Below, in pieces: positions 36,397 to 46,142 of a stretch of DNA of 64,000 bases. Both the position numbers and the translations under genes were made by a program. The DNA is from Biscogniauxia marginata. Taxonomy: Eukaryota > Ascomycota > Sordariomycetes > Xylariales > Xylariaceae. Position 1 is the first letter of the stretch, and every line of letters begins with the position of its first letter. The stretch spans positions 409,296 through 473,295 of the forward strand of contig MU404076.1 of NCBI GenBank assembly GCA_022695795.1. Reading direction: 5' to 3'. The notes beneath the pieces were generated by a model. The model saw only the letters and a program-made list of their open reading frames with translations, searched no databases and was not told the DNA's origin.

Positions 36397-36600
36397 TATC
36401 ACAGCCGTTGCTGTGGTGAAGCTATTTAGACCATGTTGCCATGCACGCCGTCGTTGCTATGGCTTAATTTCAGTACTTAAGAAATGTATGTAGCTTGCTA
36501 GCAGCGTGAGGAACCTTTCTTTCCTCACGCAATTCTTTCTCATTGTAATACAGAGATCGCTCGAGCCTTCGCGCCCTGGGTCTTATTGCAGTCCGTGACA
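36397..36600. mobile_element. Solo LTR, 204 bp, TSD ATAAA, different family
   Basis: Ends TATCAC...GTGACA (the first C of an original TGTCAC complement changed to T), flanked on both sides by ATAAA (36392-36396 and 36601-36605). Composition is normal, unlike the A+T-rich host. It contains a perfect 10-bp hairpin, GCGTGAGGAA at 36504-36513 and its complement at 36521-36530, and a CACAGC/GCTGTG hairpin at its left end. Read on the minus strand it begins TGTCACGGACTGC, as many fungal LTRs do. Orientation and superfamily are not established. Confidence 0.82.
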
Positions 36601-36862
36601 ATAAATGTCTTAATAACTACTTAATAAACTCCCCCTTTACGATCATCATAATATGTACCTACATGTATGATAATAAAAATAGACGACTTAAGTTAAAATG
36701 ATGACATGCTCTCATTATGTGTCTACTACAATACAACTTCCATTCTTCGGTACCTACCTATTATAGACTCGGAGATTCTTATCCCACTCGAGGATCGGAT
36801 ACAAATTCATAAACTATCATCCTTTAATAAATTAAATCGTCGAGTTTTCCTAGGCGCTTGTG

Positions 36863-37120
36863 TTAATGCTTTCGTTTTTGACGGATTTCTTCAAGCAGCA
36901 AGGCCTGGTCACTCACCTTACCTTTTTGTCCGGGGCCGAAAAGACGTTCACGCTGAGAATCCTTTCTGCGGCATATCACACATGAGTCATCCGTAGATCT
37001 CACTGGACCATATGACTTGTGGAAGCAGCTTAGACCCTTTCCCGAAGCACAATGGGACTCGACGAGGGTCTGACCTGTGTGGCCGCAGCCCTTATGAATG
37101 ATTTGGTAGACAAAGCACAT
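36863..37120 (-). CDS. Small Cys/His-rich protein, 85 residues
   Basis: ATG at 37120, TAA at 36863. It starts MCFVYQIIHKGCGHTG and carries Cys2, His9, Cys12, His14, His23, Cys24, Cys32, His34 and then C-x2-C at residues 47-50, ending in a basic tail (EEIRQKRKH). The spacing suggests metal binding. Short fungal proteins with the same start (MC..Y.II..GC.H.G.TLVE.HCASG..L.C) occur in my recollection as an uncharacterised family, often near secondary-metabolism or variable loci. Function is unknown. The frame is intronless; upstream exons are not excluded. Confidence 0.7.
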   Translation of the reverse strand: MCFVYQIIHKGCGHTGQTLVESHCASGKGLSCFHKSYGPVRSTDDSCVICRRKDSQRERLFGPGQKGKVSDQALLLEEIRQKRKH

Positions 37121-37785
37121 GACTGAACAATGTTATTCACGAGAACCCAAAACTTGGATGTCAAAGAGATAAAGAAACCCCTGAGTATCAGAAATTTCTG
37201 ATTTCTGATATACTTCTTTGAATAAATCGAACAGTTGCCTCTGATCAGAACCAAGAAAGTGTTCATAAACATTTGTTTATATACATCTTAGTAGACAATT
37301 CATGTGTTGAGAAGCGACGACGATAACGGATATGTATAATAGCTAGAAACAAGTTCAGCGTATCTCACGTTCCATCTCTCTATAGTTATCTATGAATGAC
37401 TAGTATATATATTTTAAGCAGCTGTGTGAGTTTACAGTTAAGGTTATCGGGACTCAAAAATACCAACACTCTATAGCCACAGAACATCAGGCTCACGCAA
37501 TATGGTGGTATTATAAGAGAGCTTGAGGTAGGATTTGCGTTATGGGGGAGAGCAAAGAAACGCTTCTCTGAGCTGTATAGAAATGACTGCTATCTTTATC
37601 CTTTCGATGATCCCTTACCTCCCACCTCCCGCCTGGAGATAGTCGAATTGTCTAGCGGCTCGATCCGACCATTACAACCTCAAAGCCTACCTAATTTAAG
37701 TATATTTTACCGGCTTGCCTGCTTTTGCACTAAGAACCCATGAGAAAACTGAGATAGGAAAGTCCATTTGATTTTGGTGTCAAAT
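37121..37785. other. Intergenic, no gene seen
   Basis: Promoter side of the small Cys/His-rich gene and upstream of the MDR pseudogene. It contains a short inverted repeat, AGAAATTTCT followed by GATTTCT (about 37188-37208). Confidence 0.5.
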
Positions 37786-38424
37786 ATGCATTCAAACAAG
37801 ACACCCATTTACTCAAATTCCTGGCGAGAATCTAGTGGTGGAATCATGTCCGTTTGATCTTGAGGCCGAACCCCTAGCGGGAGGTATTACGGTTAAGAAC
37901 CCGTACTTGTTGTTCGACCCCTATTAGCGAAGGCAGATCCGCCTACCAACCGAAACAGGCACCTATTTGACTCCCTGGGTAGAAGGAGAGCCCACTATGG
38001 TTAACACGTCTTCTATAGTGCAGAATTCGGATGACCCATTCTTTAAGCCCGGTGACCTAGTCTTCGGCTTTGCCGCCGATGGGGAATATGCGACGCGGCT
38101 GGCCCCCAAAGGCGTCGACGTATATTATGATAATGTAGGCGGCGAACAGCTCGAGACGGCACTGACATGGATGAACGATTTTTGGAGAATAGGTGAGCGA
38201 GATCACTTTGTTACTTCTGACTTATCTCACTAACAGAAGGTTTTCCCTCCCAAAACTGTCGCGACAGCGGTTACCGTATAATTAACTGTCATAATCACCC
38301 GAGTAGTTCAAGGCAAGATGAAGGAGGAGGTCACAACAGGCATAGAAAGTATAGCTGTCGCTTGGGTTAGCATAATGAATGGGGATAAATTCGGAAAGTT
38401 GTTGCTGAAAGCTGATGGGGAATA
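37786..38424 (+). pseudogene. Zinc-less MDR oxidoreductase (leukotriene B4 dehydrogenase-like) pseudogene
   Basis: Pieces of a medium-chain reductase in correct order: an N-terminal MHSNK start at 37786; PGENLVVESCPFDLEAEPLAGGITVKNPY in another frame; a TAG at 37925-37927 where the family has DPYMR; FKPGDLVFGFAADGEYAT; then a jump straight to LAPKGVDVYYDNVGGEQLE...MNDFWRIG; and a C-terminal piece GIESIAVAWVSIMNGDKFGKLLLKADGE ending at 38424. The stretch that should hold the glycine-rich cofactor motif (about 100 residues) is deleted, and more is missing after MNDF. Old intron borders (GTGAGC near 38191, AACAG near 38236) persist. It cannot make an active enzyme. Confidence 0.85.
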
Positions 38425-38951
38425 GGTTGCACATTTGTTACTTACGATACGGACTTCAGTTATATGTTACGCCTTAACTCGGACCATGATTTATATAGTG
38501 GGGATTACACTCCGACTTAGAGCTTTTGTGGATTGAATCTCGTAACTCTGTGAGGGATGTATCTTGTAAACACGTAGTTATCAACCTTAACAGGCATGTA
38601 GTTCGTCTATGATGATTGTGCGCCGCCTTAATAGGGTGTAAGTATAGTTGAGTCATCATATACAGTAGTTAAATATTCGCTTATAGCGATGATAGATGGA
38701 AATCCTTTACCAGGGCTTTGCACAATTCAGTGGTATTGTTTCGGCATAATGAGGTAACTGATTTGTCGGTTCGGACATATGCTTTCATTTACAGATATGG
38801 AAATAGGTGGTTTGTCCATATTTTCGCCGGTCTGCTTACAAATGAAACACAAGAGAAGGTTAACCATGTACTAAACAATAGAGCGGTTTGCCCTGAGATT
38901 CCTCAACTATTAAACTATAGCATGAATCTTACTGATACATATGCATATATC
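38425..38951. other. Intergenic between MDR pseudogene and SDR gene
   Basis: 527 bp. The upstream frame from 38718 runs into the SDR start but reads as untranslated leader. No separate gene. Confidence 0.5.
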
Positions 38952-39880
38952 ATGGCTCATACTATCGTATTGATTAGCGGCACCAATAGGGGTCTAGGTA
39001 AGGCCTTGCTTAAGCTCTACCTCGCCAAGTCGAATCATATTGTCATCGGCGCCAACCGAGATCCCAGCCATCCCACGTCCCAGGCTCTCGCTTCTCTACC
39101 AACAGGAACGGGAAGCCGGCTTATCATCGTCAAGGTCGATGCTACAGTCGAGTCGGATCCCGTGAAGGCCGTTCAAGATCTTGCTAGCCAGAGCATCGAT
39201 CACCTAGACCTCGTCATTGCTAATGCCGGCATTACCCAGGCCGTTCCCAAAGTCTCCGACGTCAAGACTGCCGAGTTGCAGTCGCACTTCACGGTTAACG
39301 TCCTTGGTTTGATCTGGCTCTACCAAGCTACATTGCCTCTCCTGGTCAAGTCTACGAATCCAAAGTGGGTATCGATAGGTTCCGTGGCGGGGTCTATAGA
39401 GGCGAGTGTGCTTTCGATGGATGAAATAGAATGAACCATTGCTAATCACGGGTTTATTATTATTTTCGTGACACAGTAAGTAAAATGTAATGCTACATAC
39501 TTTGTTACAAATTATTTACAACAAACCTAGGAATCAAATACCCTGGCCCAACGCGGCATACGCCCCTACCAAAGCCGCTGTACATTGGCTAACAAGGAGG
39601 ATCAACGAGGAGGAGCCAAAGCTTAACGCTTTCATTGTCCATCCTGGGTAAGTCCCCATTTTCGTCGCGTTGGATATGGCTTAACTAAGCCCTAATACTT
39701 CTCTGTAGTTGGATTGCGACCGATATGGGAAACTTCAGCGCCCAGCAATGGGGGTTGGAGAAAGCACCAGAATCCGTTGAGGATTCTAGCAAAGGTGTGG
39801 TGAAGTTGGTTGATGTTGCCACTAAGCAGACACATGGGGGTAAGTTTTGGTCATACAAGGACAACCTGCTGCCTTGGTAA
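38952..39880 (+). CDS. Short-chain dehydrogenase/reductase (norsolorinate ketoreductase-like)
   Basis: NAD(P)-dependent oxidoreductase with a Rossmann fold. The best model is exons 38952-39391, 39531-39647 and 39709-39880 (242 residues). Start MAHTIVLISGTNRGLGKAL gives the cofactor motif; DLVIANAGI is the NAG motif; VSIGSVAG supplies the catalytic Ser; YAPTKAA is the YxxxK pair; then HPGWIATDMGNFSA and a GGKFWSYKD tail typical of the fungal norsolorinic-acid-ketoreductase group. The second intron is clear (GTAAGT...TGTAG). The first is not: frame demands donor GTCTAT at 39392, a poor site, while an alternative extended first exon ends in a stop at 39434. The substrate is unknown. Confidence 0.82.
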
Positions 39881-40233
39881 TTCACAACTATACGAGCTCC
39901 TTGGGTTGGACAGAGAACCAACGTTTGCATGAGCTCGAATAAAAATTTGACGTATAAAGTATCTAATATCCCACAAAAATCGTGCGTAACTTCTTCATAC
40001 AAGTATTTCACCTCTCTGCTCAAGCATCTTTTACATCGGATGTATGATAAACTGTAACAGTAGGGGAAATATGAATGGCGTCAAAAGATGTGTAGAAGGG
40101 ACCGAGGTATAAGGGGGCAGTTCAGTGTACTTTGATCTCCAGATAACCAAGTGTAGGGGTGTAATTAAATTTATTAGCGAGTATCCCTTCTCTAAGTCCA
40201 GTAATTATGTCTCTCACATGCTCTGTACTGACA

Positions 40234-41547
40234 CTATATGTACGCATAGTACTCAGCCAAAGGAAAGTAGTACTTCGGCAAGTACCACCAGTAAAACAAG
40301 TACACCCAGAAGTATCCAAGATAATAAACCCAACGCCTACCTATAATAGTTTGAGGAATAACAGTTCTAAGGACCGCAATAGAGAGATCCTCGAACAGAA
40401 TACCAGCTGCTAACGAAAGCCACAACGTTACCTGGATTTTAATGCTAGTAACTCCACCTTGAGTAGCGACAGCATTGAGCGATGCGGCAATTGCAAACAC
40501 GAAAAACGTGATCAAAGTCCTCTGCAAAACTCGACATCGCGGTCTCAGTAGGGAGAAGGTGAGGGCTTTAGCGTGAGCAACATATGCTACGCGAGGTAGT
40601 TGGTGACGCCAAGCCCTAGACCATCCATCAGTGATGATTGTACTTAGCAAGAGGGAGCCGTAATATCAGACTTACCCCCAAACCCGGCGAAGGGTGTACG
40701 CTTCTCCTATGCTGCCATAGAGAGGTGGCCACCTTGCGTGATCGTCTCGGAATACCACCACAGCTAAGACGGCGAGACTGGAGTATAGGATGTTTTTTGA
40801 GAGGTAGTCACCGGCGAAGAAGTTCAGTGGGAGCCAGGCGCGTATCCTACTCCAGACAGACCGTCAGCGAAACTTCGAATGAATTCGCCTTTCTAGTAGG
40901 CTGGAGAATGCCAAGTCGCTACACTAATGAGAGCGCCTAGGTGGAGTGGTAGGGTATGAGCAACTAACTGACCATAACTCTCTACTTTTGACGTCACCTA
41001 GAAGGGCACGCCGGATGATACTTTCCTTCTCCTCGTCATAATCCCCATCGCTCAAGTTTGCGTAGTAAAGCCTTCCCTGAATGAGCCGGAATGCCTTCTG
41101 GGCAAGAATGAAGAAAATAATCCTCAGCGTATGAGAGGTAACGAAAGATTTGCGGGACGCGACGTATGACGTGTCGTGGGGCGAAAAAGAGGGTTTGTTG
41201 CGGATATCTTCCCTGGGACTTGATAAAATGTGCTTGGTAACCCATTTTGCTTTTTGGGCAAGGGACCTACAAGAGGGGGGTGGGTATTTGAGTGCTAGGT
41301 AGAGATGATAGTTGGCAAATAATAGGACATGAAGTCCGATAAACTGACAGTCCGTATATTGTTCCCGTGAATATGGTAAGTCAAGATCTACAACTCTGTA
41401 GGCAACAAGCCCATGGATTAGAAGATCAAGGACTGAAAGTAGCCGCAGAAAGGATATAGGGGGGATTAATATGATTAATGTCCCTAAGTGAACATAGAGA
41501 CTTAGGAGTAGGAATATGGAATGGCGAGAATAACACAATAAACTCAT
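40234..41547 (-). CDS. MBOAT / wax-synthase-domain acyltransferase
   Basis: A polytopic membrane acyltransferase of the type that acetylates or acylates alcohols in fungal natural-product pathways. Three exons, 40973-41547, 40676-40846 and 40234-40615 (introns 126 and 60 nt), give 375 residues, near the family norm. Hydrophobic spans begin at the N-terminus (SIFLLLSLYVHLGTLIILI). The key region is assembled by splicing: WLPLNFFAGDYL, WPPLYGSIGEAYTLRRVWG and AWRHQLPR, the last two joining to RRVWGAWRHQ, which corresponds to the RxFWGRxWHQ active-site motif, with His kept. FEDLSIAV and a C-terminal YYLGYFWVYLFYWW span follow. The first donor is GTCAGT, weaker than the second (GTAAGT). It converges with the SDR gene. 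Confidence 0.85.
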
Positions 41548-42316
41548 TGTGGGGCAACTAGATGACTTGTTAATGAGTTGCCAGGCTAAAGTGCAATTTG
41601 AAGCTCAAGAGAAAATGATATAAGGACTAGTAAACTATCAGACACGTTGATCGTTGATCAGTTATCCTATTGACACCAGAATTTCGTGGATTCGAGGGAA
41701 GATGGCTGACCTTGAGTCTAAGTATAGAGGTGGATCGCAGGATTCAATGGTGGAAGCCCGATAACATGACTATAAAGCGCCAAGGATGCAAAGGAATACT
41801 GGAATTTATGAAACGCGGGGCATAGTATCTATTGTGGCTCATTAGAACGATAAGAATAGAATGGTTTACTAGGTGTAGAGACGGCACAGTCCCCCATAGC
41901 CATAGATTTAGCGTTGGTATGGGATTCATGAAATGTAAGCCACCCTCTGAAGAATACAATACTATTAACCCTAAGCATGGAGATATAGTACCTAAACAGC
42001 ATATTTCTTAAAATTATAGCACAGGATCATATTTCCGGATCATGAATTATATTGATATATCTAGGTAATATACTAGATCTCAATCCTTGTAACCTTGACC
42101 TCATACTCCAACTCACGATTATAGTCCCCCCTGCTTAGCATTGGGCTCTGTCGGGACTGGCTTGATACATAAGGCTCGATGACTGTCCGTTATTCTGTCA
42201 CAGCAGATCACACATCCACTTAACTTCCACTACCAAAGAAAGCATTCCCACCCATCAAAATTGATTTGTACCTATTCATTCCTTTTTACTCTATCCAACT
42301 TCGCCGTTCTGCCAAA
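41548..42316. promoter_or_regulatory. Divergent intergenic region, MBOAT / small secreted protein
   Basis: 769 bp between divergent start codons; both promoters should be here. No specific site is claimed. Confidence 0.45.
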
Positions 42317-42612
42317 ATGAAGCTCGCCGCTGTCTTTGTTGTCTTTGCCACTGCGATTGCCAGTGTTCAAGGCAGTTGCTCGGTATCAAACTGCGGGTCT
42401 ATTGCCACCAGGGGCGAATGTGTAGACTGGTGCGAGTCCCAAGGCCATACCAAGCGCGGGCTGCTGCTGAGGAAGCCACACCCTCGGGCTCTTGAATTTG
42501 TAAGAACTCGTCTGTCTATTTGTTACAGTTACTCTACGAGAGGATACTAATCTAGGGCTCTGTAATAGATGCCACGCGAGGAGACTTTGGAGATCACGGC
42601 ATGAGAGTTTAA
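42317..42612 (+). CDS. Small secreted cysteine peptide with KR processing site
   Basis: Exons 42317-42499 and 42556-42612 (intron 56 nt, donor GTAAGA, branch TACTAAT, acceptor TCTAG) give 79 residues. Residues 1-19 are a clear signal peptide (MKLAAVFVVFATAIASVQG). The mature part has four Cys with spacing C-x4-C-x8-C-x3-C (residues 21, 26, 35, 39), so two disulfides are likely, then a dibasic TKR at 46-48 suited to Kex2, and a C-terminal segment ending GDHGMRV. Without splicing the frame would end in a different tail after residue 61. It resembles small effector-like or peptide-precursor proteins in general form; no family is recognised. The neighbouring GS-like ligase makes a modified-peptide role thinkable but unproven. 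Confidence 0.75.
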
Positions 42613-43441
42613 AAAAAGTCCTTGAGCGCATCTCTGACTAGACGCCTCTTGATTGTGGGCAGATGGACTGGAGTCAATTGTTTGGAGGTAGGATGGCTGA
42701 ATAGATGTCAGAAGGGAGAATGGGGTATGATACAAAGTAGCTGTCCGTATATATTGCCCGATTAGAACTTCTAGGTGGCTATCTCTTTATTTTATCTTTA
42801 CTTCAATTTGTATTAAATTATTATCTATTTCAAAAAACTGTACTGATAACTTACAAGTACTGTAAATGCGGCATCGATGGGGGTTGGTCGTGATTCGTGA
42901 TCCTATAAAATTGCTAGTATGAATAGTGTATTATATGATCCCAAGTCTATCCTCTAGTTTAGCACGATGACTTAATTCGAAATCATGTCCCGATTCAGCC
43001 GTCCTTTACGCACCGGTGATTACGACGCTGTTGCGTGAATAACTAGGACTAACAGTGCATGATGGACGGTCGTTTCACAACTAAAAGGTTCCTTATCTCC
43101 GAGCATCCTTATATCTCTGATTTCCAATACTATGAGCCTCCCTCTAGCGAGAGTCGCGATAATGGCTGGCTGCGAAAGTCCTAACAGATTCACTTGATGC
43201 AAAATAATTTTTTCCCCAATATTTCAGTTGAGTCAATGATGCTACACAGTTTATTTAGATATTATCTAGTTACATCTACTAGTAGCTACTTCGCGTTACA
43301 AGTGATACTTCTACTGCCTTCAACTTCATCGTCACCTAATACGTTCCAGTCGGTACAGCCATAGAGGGCTGTACAGCACGTCATCATATTAAAGCGCAAA
43401 GAAAATACTTTGGTACTCTCCAATTCTCGTATTATGAGTGA
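42613..43441. other. Intergenic, no gene seen
   Basis: 829 bp between the converging secreted-peptide and GS-like genes. A/T-rich from about 42770 to 42860. Confidence 0.5.
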
Positions 43442-44752
43442 TTAGAAAAAGACTAAATTTCTATGCCTTCGCCATTCATCTGTCATCGTGGACATGACCT
43501 CGATCTCTTTCTCTTTCAAATTCACGTATTGCGTGAAAAGTTCCTCTCCGATCCATTCTTTCAAGTCTTCGTCACGTTTTGCCGAATCTAATGAACTCGC
43601 GAAGGTACTTGGCATTCGTTCCAGAATACCAAATTTGGCTAAATCAGCTTCCGTCAAACCCCATAATTCCATGTGGCAATCTTTCCATCTCAGGGGCTGA
43701 TTATTAGCTATTCCGGCGGCTCCTGCTAATATGACCGTAGCAACGAGAAGGTACATATTAGCCGTAATGTCGACAAATCGAAGCTCCCAGTGGTTTGCAT
43801 TTATTCGGCGGATTGGCAGATCACGGTTCTGCTTACCCCAGCCGATCCATAGGCCTGCCCCATCTCCTATGATTCGGTAGTAGCTATCGTAGGTGGGCAT
43901 GCCTAGTGCGCATAGGGGCTTCATCTTTTGCATGATTCCTTCTATGAACTCGGTGGGAGATCTGGGGGGATTCATAGACATATGGATGTGGCAGCCGTTC
44001 TGCGGACCCTTCAAGACCGGCTTGGGTGCTAGGCTTGCCCGAACATCATGACGAATACCGATTGCTCGAATGGCTTCTTGGGCGAACATTAGCGCGTCAA
44101 TAGCTTCCATAGGAGGCATCGGGGCTAATGCAATTTCGAGCTGATCCGGGATTTCAACATGGAAATGATAGACAGAGATTCCAGCGGCTTCAAGCGCTGA
44201 GACGATCTCTTCCATCATAGTCAAGTTTCGGCCTCGTAGGCCGGCAGTCAGAGAATAAGCTCCAATGCGGTCGAGGGCGCTTACTAGATTGTCTTCATCG
44301 TCAAGAAGCACGAACTCAATCTCGAACCCCAGAAGAAAATTCGATTGGTGTTCCGTTTGGAACTGTCTCAGCACTTTGCTTAAGAGGTGTCTGGGGCACC
44401 GTGCAAAGATATCTGTTGCCTCGGACTGAGCAACGAAGCACATCACCGAAGCATGCCCTGGAGCGAATTCGCAGGGCTTGAGGGTTTTCCAATCAGGGAG
44501 CAGTCGCCACTCTTCGGGATCTTCACCAAAGTATTGTGGTATGAACGAGATGGGCATTCTCATGCAGTTTGAAGCTAGAGAATAATGATCATGGCCGGCT
44601 GCAAACTGCTCACATCGCTTCCTCGGAACTATTCGAGTGCGGATAACCCCTGAGTAGTCGACCCATTGAAGGCGGACGTATTTGATCGTTCGGTTCTTGC
44701 CGAAGAATGAACTGAGGAGAATTGCCGCCTCCTCCGGCGATGTATCGGCCAT
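43442..44752 (-). CDS. Class-I glutamine-synthetase-like ligase
   Basis: Intronless, 436 residues. An ATP-dependent amide-ligase fold of the GSI/FluG C-terminal type. Visible are YVRLQWVDYSGVIRTRIVP (beta-grasp start), the metal-binding pair in LLGFEIEFVLLDD, HFHVEIPDQLEIAL, the catalytic-loop equivalent NGCHIHMSM (in place of SGMHIH), the nucleotide-side RRINANHWELRFVDITANMYLLVA and LAGAAGI. Metal and phosphate ligands appear kept, so it is probably active, but the ammonia or amine acceptor is unknown; relatives include gamma-glutamyl-amine ligases as well as FluG-like proteins. The start at 44752 (MADTSPEEAA) is the only in-frame Met upstream of the conserved part. Confidence 0.9.
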   Translation of the reverse strand: MADTSPEEAAILLSSFFGKNRTIKYVRLQWVDYSGVIRTRIVPRKRCEQFAAGHDHYSLASNCMRMPISFIPQYFGEDPEEWRLLPDWKTLKPCEFAPGHASVMCFVAQSEATDIFARCPRHLLSKVLRQFQTEHQSNFLLGFEIEFVLLDDEDNLVSALDRIGAYSLTAGLRGRNLTMMEEIVSALEAAGISVYHFHVEIPDQLEIALAPMPPMEAIDALMFAQEAIRAIGIRHDVRASLAPKPVLKGPQNGCHIHMSMNPPRSPTEFIEGIMQKMKPLCALGMPTYDSYYRIIGDGAGLWIGWGKQNRDLPIRRINANHWELRFVDITANMYLLVATVILAGAAGIANNQPLRWKDCHMELWGLTEADLAKFGILERMPSTFASSLDSAKRDEDLKEWIGEELFTQYVNLKEKEIEVMSTMTDEWRRHRNLVFF

Positions 44753-46142
44753 GATAGTGATGGATGGTTGTAGCTAACTTTGGTGGGGGAATGTTCTGGC
44801 GGTGAAGAAGACGGGTTGCGCAAGGCTAGTCGGGAGACAAGGGTCCTGTTTGTATGCTAAAAGACCGACCATTTGTGTGTCTCTGGTTCCAGCCCTTCGC
44901 ACAGCAGCCACGTTGCTACCTGTCCCCGAGGTAACTATGCACCGAGATAGGTACATCAGTTTGGAGACTTTGTTTGAGGAGGGTGTGCAATCCAGCCTGA
45001 CCCGGGGCAGTGTCCAACGACGTATGCTCTGCTTGTGATTGGGCGGTGGATGTGGGGGGTAGCCCTCCTTTTTCCCAGTTCCCCTCAAGCATGCGGTACT
45101 TATTATGTCGTTTTATTCAGATCTCCTTGGTAGGGATCCAGTTACACAGCATATCCTAAAACAACATGATATACTGCTGGATATAATCACCTGATCCCGG
45201 TCTGCGCTGGTTATTGGCTGTTAAACAGTCAACCGGCTCCTTAGACCAAGACATGTAGAGCCAGTCGGTCCAAGTAAAGTTAGCCGGACTCGCACAAGAA
45301 AATCTCTTAGGTATTAATGTAACCTTGTCCCAGGCTTTCAAGCTTTCTACCTTTTCTTGCACCAGCCAAAGCTGCGAGTTGAGCCGCAAGCCCTCCCGCT
45401 AAAACTACTACCCTACTGCGACTAAGTAATAGATCTGGTGTATATATATAGATATTTGGCCTTGGCCTTAAACCACTAGAAGAAACATTAGCCTCTAATA
45501 TACACACTTTCGTACCCACGTCTACATCTATGCATATATACTCTCGATTTATATTTTAATTACCAGTGAAATTATATATATTAATTAGTTAAATTTATCA
45601 TAACAAGTGTTTTTAATAATTAAATTAAATAAAATTAACATTTTTATTTATTTATTAATATTATTAATATTAATATTTTTAAATTATATTAAAAATTATA
45701 TTAAATTAATAAAATATATTTTATATATTAAGTAAAGTATAAAATAATGAATTTTATAAAATTTAAATATATATTTGTGTAACTAGTGAGATAGGGCTAT
45801 TACATCGCAGGGTTTTCCAGCGTCATTTATTAGCCGAGTTACTTTAAGTTAAGTTCCCATCGATTAGGCTGCATTAGCGCTCTAAATCTCGATCTGGTAG
45901 CGACCTAATGGCGTAAAATCCCGCGGGCACGGCGTGCGAGTTAAATCTTTTCTTTGCGTCTTCACGAGCCTCATCCCGAACCGAAGCCAACAAAGGTTGT
46001 TCAAGACCTCGTCATATCCAAACTTCCTCCAGCCTGATTATGGCACGAGACTGATCCCCTGTTTGTGTCGTATTAGGGATTAATTCAGGGGTACCCCCGA
46101 AAATACTGCCAGCAGGCTCTTCCACTGCTTCACAGTCGAAGT
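44753..46142. promoter_or_regulatory. Divergent intergenic region, GS-like ligase / MFS, with AT-rich scar
   Basis: 1.39 kb. Positions 45546-45780 are more than 85 percent A+T against about 50 percent around, consistent with a RIP-mutated transposon fragment. Frames at 45156-45519 have no recognised relative. Promoters for both flanking genes lie here. Confidence 0.5.
45546..45780. repeat. AT-rich island, probable RIP relic
   Basis: Sharp compositional borders. It shares a 22-nt A/T word (45705-45726) with the second island at 48172-48193; because the word is low-complexity this link is weak. Confidence 0.45.

Noticed and set aside
38718..38951. Upstream extension of the SDR frame from 38718
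   Set aside because: The 78 extra residues do not resemble SDR proteins; MAHTIVLISGTNRGLG at 38952 is the natural start.
45307..45519. Minus frame with VVVLAGGLAAQLAALAGA
   Set aside because: Hydrophobic stretch but no start context, conserved family or exon partner; lies beside an AT-rich scar.
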